The translations under genes were made by a program, and so were the position numbers. Of a stretch of 55,158 bases of DNA, positions 33,444 through 42,818 are shown piece after piece. The DNA lies in NCBI GenBank assembly GCA_037178675.1, contig JAYMGJ010000343.1, positions 1 to 55,158 of the forward strand, read 5' to 3'. The notes under the pieces were generated by a model. That model saw nothing but the letters and a program-made list of their open reading frames with translations, was not told the origin of the DNA and made no database searches. How positions within the stretch are numbered: position 1 is the first letter of the stretch; every line of letters begins with the position of its first letter. The stretch is from Scleroderma bovista. Its lineage: Eukaryota; Basidiomycota; Agaricomycetes; Boletales; Sclerodermataceae.

Positions 33444-34454
33444 TTATAGCGGTGCAAAAGGAGGATCATGGATAGGACGGCCGTGAAAAAGGAGAGTCTG
33501 CAGGAGGGTAGGGTGCTTCCGAACGTAGCGCTGCCAGGCGGAGGAAGACCAATGTCCAATGGCCTGAATTTGCACAGGTGGTACACCAGCAGCAGCTAAA
33601 GATGTGGCACCACCAGCACGCAGCGAATGGCCAGAGAAGGCGGAGGAGGGGAAGGCAAGGCGAAAGCGCCTCAGAAACCAGGCGCGGGTAGGAATGGAAC
33701 CATCCGCACGAATCCAGAGGAAGGGGTGGAGAGGAAATTGCGCGTCACGGAAGCCAAGATATTGGAGAAACAACGCATGGGGATCAGGTGAGAGGTGACT
33801 GGTTGAAATACACACGCGAGAGCCTTCAAAACGGTCATCTGCCTTGCGACGAGGGACATCAAAGGCATAGGAGGAGGCATCAGCCAAGACGGACGAGCGG
33901 GAAGAGAGCTGTGAGTGAACCTGAAGGTCAGGAGAATCAGGCCAGACCAGTTCTCCAAGCCGTAAAAGACCAAAGAAGGCGCAGAGGAGCATGGTGAGCC
34001 AGCATAGATCATCATAGGCAAAGGGACGCGCAAAGAGGGAGATGGCATGATCAAGGTCGGTACGTGAGAGCGGTTGGCGATGGTGCACTGGTTGAGAAAA
34101 CCGGCGCATAGAGCCTCGAAGGGTACGACGAACAAGATCAGAGTTGCGAGCTGCTCGGACTGAAGGGAAATGGGGCTCAAGTTGTGACACGATTCCTGAA
34201 AGATAGTTATCGACAGAACGAGGCTGAATGTGGTGCGTCATGAAGACGACATAGAAGGATAAGGTGTCAGGAGTGGGCTCAACAGGAAAATTGTGCAGCT
34301 GGCAAAATGTGAGATAAGAATTGAGATGGGATGAGTATGCACGAGTGGTGTTGGGGTGCAGGGCAAAACCAAGAGACAATGAGCGCTCAAAAATGAGACG
34401 CTCAAGAGGCCAGGCATCCCGGAGGGGCTGCCGAGCCGTAGGGGAGATGTCCAT
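33444..34454 (-). CDS. Tyrosine recombinase of the Ngaro element, 336 aa
   Basis: Integrates the circular DNA intermediate. N-terminal SAM-like DNA-binding part (TTRAYSSHLNSYLTFC, VDNYLSGIVSQLE), then the catalytic domain: first Arg in FFGLLRLGELVW, H-x-x-R in SGHSLRAGG, late His in IQAIGHWSSSAW, and nucleophile Tyr in QRYVRKHP. All residues of the family are present and the frame is open. Its ATG overlaps the RT stop as TAATG (34456-34452), so it is probably translated by termination-reinitiation. Confidence 0.92.
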   Translation of the reverse strand: MDISPTARQPLRDAWPLERLIFERSLSLGFALHPNTTRAYSSHLNSYLTFCQLHNFPVEPTPDTLSFYVVFMTHHIQPRSVDNYLSGIVSQLEPHFPSVRAARNSDLVRRTLRGSMRRFSQPVHHRQPLSRTDLDHAISLFARPFAYDDLCWLTMLLCAFFGLLRLGELVWPDSPDLQVHSQLSSRSSVLADASSYAFDVPRRKADDRFEGSRVCISTSHLSPDPHALFLQYLGFRDAQFPLHPFLWIRADGSIPTRAWFLRRFRLAFPSSAFSGHSLRAGGATSLAAAGVPPVQIQAIGHWSSSAWQRYVRKHPTLLQTLLFHGRPIHDPPFAPL

Positions 34455-37400
34455 TATGTCAGCGATGCCCCCATCGCATCCCGTGGGGGTTCAAAATGGT
34501 GGACTGTAAGTCCAGGCGCCGAAGCAATTGCCTCAGCAACACGGCCGCGAGAGAGATGGTCTGCAACAACATTCAGGTGTCCCGGAACATGGAATACACG
34601 AAAATCAAGGTCATGGGCGAGAAGGGTGTCGACAGCAGCCAGAAGAAGCCAGTTAAGGCGTGGCAAAGCCGCCAAGGTATTGAACATACTGACAGTATTG
34701 AAATTGTCAGTAAAGACAGCAAGCTGCATTCCGCGAGGAAGAAGGGACGCAGCCTGCTGAATGGCAGCGAGAACTGCTAAGGCCTCAAGGGAGAATATCG
34801 ACGACGACGTGCCACATGTGGATATTGAAGACGTGTATCCCAAAGTAAGGGAAGGGAACCAAAAGGCAAGACCTGTCTCCGAAGCATCAGTGTAGACAGG
34901 AAATGTTGAGGGAGGAAGGTGGTTAAAGTCCCAAGCGACGGAGCTAAGGACACGAATGCCTGGTAAACTGCGAACATGACTAGCAAACCAGTGAAGCTCG
35001 CGGACAACATCTCGGTTAATCCACAATAAGGCATGTTGATATTGCTTGCCTGCCGTTTTAGCGTACAAGGCTGAAAGGCCAGGACGAAGCATAGGATAGA
35101 CATTAAGAGCCCAGTTGAGATAGCCAGCGAGCCTTTGGAAATCCCGGAGTGGACGACGAGCTCCCCTGTGAGCAAAGAGGTCAATTCCCTCAAGAAGTTT
35201 CTCCTGTGATTCTGGAGACATGCAAACTGTCATAAGGTTTGGATCCACATCAAACCCAATGACAGGTAGGACAGGTGCAAAGAGCTGTTTCTTTTCTTCA
35301 TGTGGGATGCCGAGGTCATCCCAGAGAGTGAGAGTAGAGACGAGCATTGATGGGAGAACCTTATGATAAGGTGCATAGAGGCACCGGGAGGACTCAAGGT
35401 CGAACCCAAAGGAGTCATCGACGTACAGATAAGCATTAGAAATGAACCGCACGAAGATTGCAATCCAGAGGACAAGTGACATGAAGGCATGCCAAATCCG
35501 CTGAGAGGCACGCCCGCCAAAGACATTGCAGCGGTCGACATACCGACGGCCCGAAACTGTGACAACTTGTTTAATTTGCCAGAGCGGGTGCATTGGCATC
35601 AACCGGTAAGCTTCACTAACATCTCCCTTCCATATCACAAGTCGTTGAGCAGGGTTTGAAACCCGAAAAGAGCGAAGAGCTTGGCCAAGGTCATATACAT
35701 TGTCGAGAGTAACACCAGCAACATCCTCTCGAGTTATCATGTTGTTGAGCGCAAACGTTCCAGCACTGTGATCGGTTACAAGGCGGTATTTCTTTACTCC
35801 TGGTTTGGGCACAGCATGAACCGGCATAGAATACATTCCGGGAAGCAGATCTGGGCCAAAATCGTGCGAAAATCGACCTTTCTCAATTTCTTTGCACACC
35901 TGTTCTTTGACAAACACAAGCTCGTCTGCAGACTTGAGTGGCCGGAAGGAGTTATCCCAAACAGACGGCCACTCGCCAAGGTGCGTATCAGCAAAAGGCC
36001 AAAAGCCTTCACGAAGACCGAGACAAACTGATTCAACAAATGGTTGGTTGGGATGACCAGACAATAGGGACTGGAAACGATCAACATTGATGGGTGAGAC
36101 AATTTTGAAAAGGTCTGGATGGTTAGAAATCGTTTCGCATGCAGCACGATTCCCAAATTCCTCGAAAGGAGGTCGTGGCAATGGCTTAGCAGTTTCAGTC
36201 CAGAGAGCCGTCCTGCTAATAACTGCTTCCTCACGCCCCCAGACCAACCGGCGGCGAAAACGCTGCCCTTGAGCGATCCTTTTGTTATCAAACTTTAGAC
36301 CCTGTTTTGGTACATTCGCTCCTCCGATGAGACCCCCTACATCCTCGCTTGTCGCAACAGTGCGAGTAGTTACATTCGGCTTCAATTTTAGGACAGGTGC
36401 CGCGATTCCATTTATGGCAGGGTTCACGGCGCTGATCAGCGGATCGTTGTTTGGATGATCCGCGAAATTCAGACAGGGATTCGGAGGGATTGGGACCGAC
36501 CCCATGAGAGGTGAGATAGGTTGTTCGAAGGTCATCGAACCGGGTAGCGTCAGTAACGCGGATGTGTCGCTGTACTGCGACTCGGTTGCGGACAGCCTGG
36601 TCGTATTGGATGACACGCTGGTGGAAGGATGGCTGGAGTGAAAGGAAAAGCTGCCCGAGGGCGTTCTGATATTCGGTGAATTCCTCCCATCGCTGAGGGA
36701 AAACGAAGGCGAGCGCCTTAACGAACATGGTGAAGGCAGCGCTGTGCTCCGCAGCGGTTTTGACTGTGGTGGCTGACTTAGCGACCCGAAAGGAGAGCTC
36801 AACTTTGTCATCAATGACATGGGTTTGTTTAGGGTCGAGCTCAGTGGTGTGGGCCGAGTCGAGAACTTTGGCAAGGTCCACATATTTCCATTGGATAATG
36901 TTAAGCCACTGGCTTGGAGGGAAGGATGGACAGCCAGGAGTGGAGAGGATAAGTTCGACGACTCGTTTGGGATCCCTGGAATAATTGTCGATTTGTCTGA
37001 AGGTATCTCGAATATCCTTTGGTAGAGAGGCAACATTGGCCTCTCTCTTACCAAGCCAGGGAAGCTTGGATTCGTCGAGTTTACGGCGCTTGGATCGAGA
37101 TGATCGATCATCTCCTGACTCTGAGCCGGAGGAGTACTTATCCGATCCTCCAGTTTCCTCTTCTTGATCGGATGTGCCTCGTCGCTCAGCCGATCCTCCA
37201 ACGGCACCTTCGGAGAGAGTCTGGCTAGAAGACTCAGGTCCCCTCGTCTGTGCGCTTCTGTTTGACCGATCAATTTCGTCGAGTACCCCGATGTAAATTC
37301 CGAGGGCCTCAGCGAGATTTCCCCCTCCTCTGATAGTCGGCGCATCAAGGAGCGTTTCCCGAAGGGCAAGGATGGTGTCTGGTTTGCCATTTTGCCCCCG

Positions 37401-37504
37401 CCTGTACTGTTGAACGAGTTCCTCGCACATTTTGACATGCTCTGCATTCTGGAATTCCGTCGCGCTCCTCTCCTCTGAGGGGGAATGTCGAGAGTGAATG
37501 GCAT
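34454..37504 (-). CDS. Ngaro reverse transcriptase - RNase H
   Basis: The open frame is 1,016 codons, but the recognisable protein starts near 36250 (LPRPPFEEFGN, FKIVSPINVDRFQSLL, SVCLGLREGFWPF). RT: PVHAVPKPGVKKYRLVTDHS, WKGDVSEAYRLMPMHP, NVFGGRASQRIWHAF and YVDDSFGF (about 35411-35430). RNase H: FPVYTDASETGLAFWFP, SLEALAVLAAIQ, AVFTDNFNTVSMFNTL and HVPGHLNVVADHLSRG. The upstream 1.2 kb overlaps gag in another frame and is Ser/Pro/Leu-rich, so it may be an open shadow. No ATG clearly marks the start; frameshifting from gag or reinitiation is possible. It stops at TAA 34456-34454 overlapping the recombinase ATG. Confidence 0.9.
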   Translation of the reverse strand: MPFTLDIPPQRRGARRNSRMQSMSKCARNSFNSTGGGKMANQTPSLPFGKRSLMRRLSEEGEISLRPSEFTSGYSTKLIGQTEAHRRGDLSLLARLSPKVPLEDRLSDEAHPIKKRKLEDRISTPPAQSQEMIDHLDPSAVNSTNPSFPGLVRERPMLPLYQRIFEIPSDKSTIIPGIPNESSNLSSPLLAVHPSLQASGLTLSNGNMWTLPKFSTRPTPLSSTLNKPMSLMTKLSSPFGSLSQPPQSKPLRSTALPSPCSLRRSPSFSLSDGRNSPNIRTPSGSFSFHSSHPSTSVSSNTTRLSATESQYSDTSALLTLPGSMTFEQPISPLMGSVPIPPNPCLNFADHPNNDPLISAVNPAINGIAAPVLKLKPNVTTRTVATSEDVGGLIGGANVPKQGLKFDNKRIAQGQRFRRRLVWGREEAVISRTALWTETAKPLPRPPFEEFGNRAACETISNHPDLFKIVSPINVDRFQSLLSGHPNQPFVESVCLGLREGFWPFADTHLGEWPSVWDNSFRPLKSADELVFVKEQVCKEIEKGRFSHDFGPDLLPGMYSMPVHAVPKPGVKKYRLVTDHSAGTFALNNMITREDVAGVTLDNVYDLGQALRSFRVSNPAQRLVIWKGDVSEAYRLMPMHPLWQIKQVVTVSGRRYVDRCNVFGGRASQRIWHAFMSLVLWIAIFVRFISNAYLYVDDSFGFDLESSRCLYAPYHKVLPSMLVSTLTLWDDLGIPHEEKKQLFAPVLPVIGFDVDPNLMTVCMSPESQEKLLEGIDLFAHRGARRPLRDFQRLAGYLNWALNVYPMLRPGLSALYAKTAGKQYQHALLWINRDVVRELHWFASHVRSLPGIRVLSSVAWDFNHLPPSTFPVYTDASETGLAFWFPSLTLGYTSSISTCGTSSSIFSLEALAVLAAIQQAASLLPRGMQLAVFTDNFNTVSMFNTLAALPRLNWLLLAAVDTLLAHDLDFRVFHVPGHLNVVADHLSRGRVAEAIASAPGLTVHHFEPPRDAMGASLT

Positions 37505-37517
37505 GGGATTCGGTCAT
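36288..37517 (-). CDS. Ngaro gag-like protein
   Basis: I take ATG 37517 (MTESHAIHSRH), just inside repeat B2, rather than the longer open frame to 37634, which would begin inside the repeat. It gives 409 aa: an acidic/basic linker (SKRRKLDE), a gag-like helical region with WLNIIQWKYVDLAKVL and VVELILSTPGCPSFP, and a C-terminal cysteine/histidine cluster (CHKWNRGTCP, CNYSHCCDKRGCRGSH) of the CCCH type. Nucleic-acid binding is inferred from the cluster and position. Confidence 0.8.
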   Translation of the reverse strand: MTESHAIHSRHSPSEERSATEFQNAEHVKMCEELVQQYRRGQNGKPDTILALRETLLDAPTIRGGGNLAEALGIYIGVLDEIDRSNRSAQTRGPESSSQTLSEGAVGGSAERRGTSDQEEETGGSDKYSSGSESGDDRSSRSKRRKLDESKLPWLGKREANVASLPKDIRDTFRQIDNYSRDPKRVVELILSTPGCPSFPPSQWLNIIQWKYVDLAKVLDSAHTTELDPKQTHVIDDKVELSFRVAKSATTVKTAAEHSAAFTMFVKALAFVFPQRWEEFTEYQNALGQLFLSLQPSFHQRVIQYDQAVRNRVAVQRHIRVTDATRFDDLRTTYLTSHGVGPNPSESLSEFRGSSKQRSADQRREPCHKWNRGTCPKIEAECNYSHCCDKRGCRGSHRRSECTKTGSKV

Positions 37518-37562
37518 GAATGAGATCAATGAGTGAAAGCGATGGAGTGAAACGATAAACAA

Positions 37563-37846
37563 TAGCGAATAAATACTCTGGCGAGATGACAGGACCTGGT
37601 CAGACAATGAAGACTTGCTATTGAGAAAGGACACTTACCTGGCGAGACGACGGGACGTGGTCAGAGGGGAAGAGTCCTGAGACCGCCACTCGCCAGATAG
37701 TGTAGGCTGGGTATGACGCACACCGCAGCTGACACGTGAAAAGGAGGTACCGGTACCATCCGATTACGCTTCGCGTTGAGCGAAAGGTCCCATGTATCAC
37801 GCCCTTGCTGACCCATTAGCCTACCATAAACAAACTTTATATTCAA
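37563..37846 (-). repeat. Ngaro repeat B2 (outer copy)
   Basis: 284 bp, one mismatch to B1. Its outer end abuts a 24-bp sequence (37847-37870) that is repeated at 37876-37899 in the interrupted gene. Confidence 0.88.
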
Positions 37847-38649
37847 GTAATTATACCACGACAACAAACCGAGATGTAATTATACCACGACAACAAACCC
37901 ATGCACACGATGGCAGTTGCCCCTAATGACACGACAATTGCAATGATGGACGAGGTTGATAGTGAGGTTGACGGTGATGTAGACAGTGAGGTTGACGGTG
38001 ATGTGGACGGTGATGTTGACAGTGATGTTGATGATGAGGTAGATGGTGAAGTTGAGTTTTTAGAAATAAATTGGAAAAGGTCCCAGGAAGTGTAACTCTT
38101 ATCGTCATAGCAGCACGTGTATAGTTCCACCTGAAACACGGTCATTGAACCAAGAGCTTGGATAGAGGGGTGAACTCACTGGATCATTCGGGATCGGGGA
38201 AAAATTTAAGGGACTCAATGCGAGTGAACAACTGTTGTCCGGGCAAATTCTAGAGTTTCATCATAACTTTGCTCACAGAAAACTAAAAAGATACTACCAA
38301 CACATATACATCTGTTCCATTCAGTCTAATGTACCAACCATACGGCGTTGAACTTTGCTCTATAAAGGAGCCCAATGGACTAGGAATGCTAGTCGTAATG
38401 TATGTCGTGTACTTGACATTTTGGATTGAGTATGTTTCCCCGTCCATTGCCTGCACTTCCCACTTGCGAAAGCACGATTAGAGTAAGTCATTCCGCAGTA
38501 AACCTAGAACGCATTTGATTACTTACCTGTTGCTCAGGGCCAGTACCGCAGTTCAAGAGCGTCAGGTTGGCTTGATTGGATGCGAACTGGAGACACGCCC
38601 CAGTGTAAGCTTTGATGTTATAGACACCATTTACCAATGGCTGAGACAT
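37843..38649 (-). CDS. Beta-trefoil (ricin-B-like) lectin domain protein with C-terminal membrane anchor
   Basis: ATG 38649 starts MSQPLVNGVYNIKAYTG. Exon 1 (38649-38527) ends TGPEQQ at a GTAAGT donor; exon 2 from 38462 continues WEVQAMDGETYSIQ. The GxYxI, sxxCLqF, LTLLNCG and QQW features are those of a ricin-type beta-trefoil carbohydrate-binding domain. After a region whose splicing I could not settle (38340-38150) come YTSWDLFQF, a Ser/Thr/Pro repeat (STSPSTS units, 37950-38060) and one hydrophobic span (SIIAIVVSLGATAIVCMGLL). The model predicts a tail-anchored membrane protein with a stalk. The stop (TGA 37845-37843) is supplied by the end of the Ngaro element, so the native C-terminus is lost. 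Sugar binding is inferred; this fold alone says nothing of toxicity. Confidence 0.5.
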
Positions 38650-38924
38650 CCTGCAGAGAGTGATGAAGCGGAGCAGGGTCTCGGTTGTGTCTGAATCTGC
38701 AAAATTGTCGAATGCTTGCTGAATACACAGCTCAACATAGCCCTATGTACCCAAGGCAATGCTGATTCAAGCCCTGACCCTCGAGTCAGTTTTGGTACTC
38801 GCATGCGGCAGTGCACGCAGACTAAATAAGCTGCAAAAATCGGCCGATAGATGATCAATAAGCAAAGCGCTGCAACTTTTGTTGCTGGAGCCCTCCAGCC
38901 CATTCAAGCCTACAACTGTTAGCC
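38650..38924. promoter_or_regulatory. Divergent promoter region
   Basis: 275 bp between the lectin-like gene (-) and the kinase relic (+). No clear TATA box or known site; the region just contains both upstream sequences. Confidence 0.3.
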
Positions 38925-40423
38925 ATGGCTGACACCGAAGCCTTGGTGGGCGTCGCTTCCAACGCACTCGGGATTTTACTCCCTGCCTTCAAGGTAGTAC
39001 AACAGATGGCGGCCAGTTACGATCGTATTAAGTTCACGCGAAGGAGATGTAAAGCCGTCATACAGCGAGCGGCCCTCGTGATAAAGGAAGTCCATCGCAT
39101 GAACTTGCAAAAAAGTGAAACCTTAAGTTAACATCTAATACTACGGAGCTCAAAGTGTATGTACATACCAAACATTCCCTTGCTCGCAGAGCAAAGGGTT
39201 CTGGGATGTCGTTAAATCGTGGGAACATATCACGACAGAACTTTTTGCCTTCTTTGGAACCGTGTGATTCAGTTGACTTACTTTGCAAGTTGTGAACCTT
39301 TCGATACACTTCAGTAGTTACAATTTGGATTTCCATTCGTGAGCAAGGGTTCTGCCGACGCAGGCAGCATTTCGAGTTACAGTAAGTCAAGAAAAATTGT
39401 TAACCTTCATGGCTATCTGAACAGAAAATTGGAAGATGTCCAAGTCATTATGAGCAGGTTCGCAGCGATGTCGTTCTTCAAAGCATTACTCCGCTATGAG
39501 GTCATCAACCTTGAGATCGAAGAAGCTCATCGATGCCTTACTGATTGTTTGCAACTTTTTTAGGGGAGTCTAAGCTTTGAATATGTTGATGTTGTTCGGA
39601 TCTCTAGATCCAGCTGTTATTCCATGCACAAGCTGAGAAGGACAACGCGGCGAAGCAGGATCGTGCAAATCTCCCAAGCCTCCTCACAAATTTAGTGGGT
39701 AACTATCCAGAGATACGTCGTCATTTCGGCCTTCATAACGATGAGGATGAAGATCTAGCTATGGCTGTCATGCAGAGGATGCGTGAGTGTTCCTACTCGT
39801 ATCCTATGAGGAATTGATTTTTTAGAAACTGAGGAACACGAACACCACCTCCCAAGAGAATGTAGAGATACAGATTATACAAAAGAGCTTCATGGAGAGT
39901 ACATTATTCACGGTGATCTCAAGGGTGTGAGTGCCGTGTGCTGCGATATTGCGCATTTAACTCATATGATCTTAGGTAAATGTACTTGTAGATTATTCTG
40001 GCAAGGCGTGCATCGCCGATTTCGGTCTTTCAAAGATTTGTTACTAGGCTGGAACATCAACAATGCAAACGGGCAAGATTTCAGGAACTCTTCGGTTTCT
40101 AGCTCCTGAAGCTCTGAGGGGCCGTCCTCTTACTTTCGAAACTGATGTGTATGCTTTCGTGATGGTGATCTATGAGGTATTGCATGGTTCCGGGGCATTT
40201 TTCGCTCGCTAACATGGTGTCGACAGGTATTCGCGGACGAAGTTCCATTTATCAGGGAGCCCGATGACACGGTTTGGAAAGCTGTCTTGAACTTCGTCGC
40301 CCGACCTCAAGCAAGATTTATGAGCGTGGTTTCAACGACGCGCTCTGGCAGTTACTTTCTGAATGTATTTCTCGCGAGCCATCTGCACGACCACGTTTCC
40401 AGACCATTCAGGCGCGCCTCTAA
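38925..40423 (+). pseudogene. MLK-like kinase relic: adaptor domain plus C-lobe, N-lobe missing
   Basis: MADTEALVGVASNALGILL at 38925, then helical segments (FTRRRCKAVIQRAALVIKEV; later KLEDVQVIMSRFAAMSFFKA and LLRYEVINLEIEEAHRCL) with the pattern of the N-terminal four-helix adaptor found in fungal MLK-type kinases. After AMAVMQRM the sequence passes in about 35 codons to IIHGDLKG, VNVLVDYSGKACIADFGLS, SGTLRFLAPEALRG, ETDVYAF and later WQLLSECISREPSARPRF. The HGDLK..N and DFG motifs are present, but there is no Gly-rich loop, no VxK lysine and no alphaC helix. An in-frame TAG (40045-40047) follows DFGLS, and the last segment needs a frame change. Non-functional as a kinase; a former catalytic copy by inference. 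Confidence 0.55.
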
Positions 40424-40543
40424 GCAATGAAGAAGGCAGAATTGCCTTCTCAGACACTTGACCCCGGTAGAAACTTTGTTCTACAACTGGTACACCCTCG
40501 CTGATTTTTCAAAGTAACAATACTAATTACTGGGGGCGAACAC

Positions 40544-41726
40544 ATGACAAATTGGGTGGATGACGCCAGACCGAAAACTTCCTCTACACTACTAGTTAAC
40601 AGCATAACGCCGCATGTCAAGAAGAATAAGTCGGCATCGGAAGAACGACCCACAACTAATTCATCCAATCGATCCGTGACGAATCGGGTAAATGACGCCC
40701 GGCCAATAAATTTCCTTACATTGGCTAACAGCACACCTCTGCTTCTCAAGAAAGCCAAGTCGGCGTCGGGAGAACAGCCCGCTGTCTTTCACCGCCAATC
40801 TATTTCGCTCGACATCAATAATATACCGCCAGTGCGTATAGAGGTGACTCGTAAGTACTTTGGTGCTAAATTCGGCCTCTCATCTCGAGCACCTGGTGTA
40901 CATCTCGAGGAAAACAACTCCTCCCAATGGCAACCGATTAAACCTACAAAAGGCTCGCTGTTGCGGTGAGACTGATAAAAATCTAGTTATCCCCCTGCTG
41001 ATATCCTTTCAGAGAGGAAGCCAACCGGTTTACATTCCAGAACAGTGTGGGCGAAGGAAAGAATTCATGGGAGTTGGATGGTAACCACGTTATACTGCAG
41101 TCTGTGGTAGTAGTTCGTGGAGTGTGCCGTTTTAGCGATGCCGAGACTGCCCAAAAGTGGTTCAGACTGCAGTTAGGCTACGCCAGAAATGGGTCTACGA
41201 GTGAATGGGGTGAGCTACTTTATCTAGGCGTCACCATCCCTCTGAGTCCCGCAGGTACATCTAACGTCATTGGTGATTGGTTTGAAACAGTCCGGAGCTG
41301 GAGACGCTTTGAACGCGGCCAGGTGCAGAAAGCCGGTTTGGTCGAAGGGGCTACAAGCATAGTGGTATGCGCTTTCCGCTTTCTCAGTCTCAGGTTATGC
41401 TGACAAGGGGATAGCCATCCAACGGCTCTTGGGTTAGCGCTGACTTGCCGAAACGTTGGACAGTGGACAACATCACTGGGGATGTGAATTGTATCGTTTG
41501 TACCACTAATCCAGGCACCATGCAGGCCGGCAAATTCTGTTGCAAGCTTGAAGGGGACAAGGTCATTTTTGAAACGTATCGACGGCAGCATGACAGAATG
41601 CCAATCGCTACAAGGGAGGAGCTCTATCCTTCGGAGGAAGGTGCGGAAACAATGTTTCAGGTCCTCAAGGAGGTTCTGAGAAAGGTCAAAGGGAATAGCA
41701 ACAGATTGCGTATCCTTTTTTTCTAG
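40544..41726 (+). CDS. Hypothetical protein with internal 44-codon duplication
   Basis: An open frame from 40544 (MTNWVDDARPKTSS) contains two copies of a 132-bp unit (about 40546 and 40678): both have TNxVxDARP, a TLxxNSxTP piece and KSASxEx. Later exons are suggested by REEANRFTFQ, VVVRGVCRFSDAETAQKWFRL and by 41445-41726 (PKRWTVDNITGDVNC, ending stop 41724-41726), but splice joins are not settled. I do not recognise it. It follows the kinase relic on the same strand and might once have been its C-terminal part. Confidence 0.35.
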
Positions 41727-42818
41727 ACGCTTACAGTACTGAAAGTTGTCCAGTGTCTACTACTGGCGGTGTAAGCATTCAAATCCTGTATTGAATAATT
41801 TCCTGTACTTCAGTTGTTTTCATTATCCTTGATGTAAACAAAATGTATACCCAAATAAAGGCCAACGCAGTATGGCAACGCATTGCATACAGCAGAAAAA
41901 TAGCGCCCAGTAGACGGCAGGTATGGAACTGTAAATCCACGAAGTAAATGTCCTTGAATGAGCGGTTAGGTCCCAACAACACTACATACGCATGTGGTGT
42001 TGCTCAGACCTGTTCTCGGGCAGTACTATGGCTTTGGGTAAGTTTTCACTTGTCTTACTCCCTTGCAAAAGCCTTGACAGTAACACGTGTATGTAGAGCA
42101 AGTTCATGATGTAGGAAATGAAAACACATTGGGCCATATTGCAATGTGCACAACCCTTACTATGTAGAAGTAAGAAAATACATACATGGAAGGAGAAACA
42201 GACAGAGGCCAAAACCACAGCCAGACTTGATGTGATTTGGTGGACATACTCAAGCACTCGCAGACAGGGAACTTCTTCTAGGACATGCTCACCACCATGA
42301 GGCTTCTCAGAGCTGTAACTGGAATTGACACGTTCTAGCTATGCAACTACGACACATTTTATCATTTGAAAGAAGAGAGGGTTTGGGCGTTGATGAGGAT
42401 GCCTACAGCGGACCTCGGGGGTGAGTTATGGCCCGCGTCGATACCGCGTAACTGCCCTAGTGTCGATCTTGCTGCGACTGGCAAGACCCAAGAAGGGCAG
42501 GCGGATGTATGTCATCTATGAATGAGATTTCGGCGGTGTAGTCTGCTGTACCTCGAAGTGTTCACCTTGTCACCAAGTGTCCAGCCTCCGGATTTGATCT
42601 GGTCAATCTGCGACTGAACTCGAAGACACCATAAACATCCTGGTTTCGGGTAATATGACATGAAATCTCGAAAGGGTCTTGATGGAGTCGAGATATCAAC
42701 TAGAGGTGACAGTGCCACCGTGGGGCTTGATCGATTATCTTTATTCTGCGCTATGACTGGGTGAGACGAGAGCGCCTAAAGTCGATAATTGGCCCGCTCT
42801 TCTCACTAACAATCATCC
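41727..42818. other. Intergenic region upstream of the monooxygenase cluster
   Basis: About 1.1 kb with no gene I can support. The repeated minus-strand gene found between the later cluster copies is absent here. The sequence TCGATAATTGGCCCGCTC just before the first monooxygenase resembles the GTCGATA words upstream of the other two. Confidence 0.4.

Larger units (their letters stand above)
32585..37846 (-). mobile_element. Ngaro-type tyrosine-recombinase retrotransposon with split direct repeats
   Basis: 5,262-bp element. Two sequences A (255 bp) and B (284 bp) occur in the plus-strand order A1 (32585-32839), B1 (32871-33154), A2 (33155-33409), ORFs, B2 (37563-37846). Read on the coding (minus) strand this is B-ORFs-A-B-A, the split direct-repeat layout of Ngaro/PAT elements within the DIRS order. 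Genes on the minus strand are gag, RT-RNase H, then tyrosine recombinase. As expected for recombinase integration I see no flanking duplication made by the element. B1 and B2 differ at one base that I can see, so the copy is young. Confidence 0.9.

Noticed and set aside
37923..38108. His/Gln/Pro-rich minus-strand frame and Asp/Val-rich plus-strand frame
   Set aside because: Both are out-of-frame readings of the Ser/Thr/Pro repeat of the lectin-like gene.
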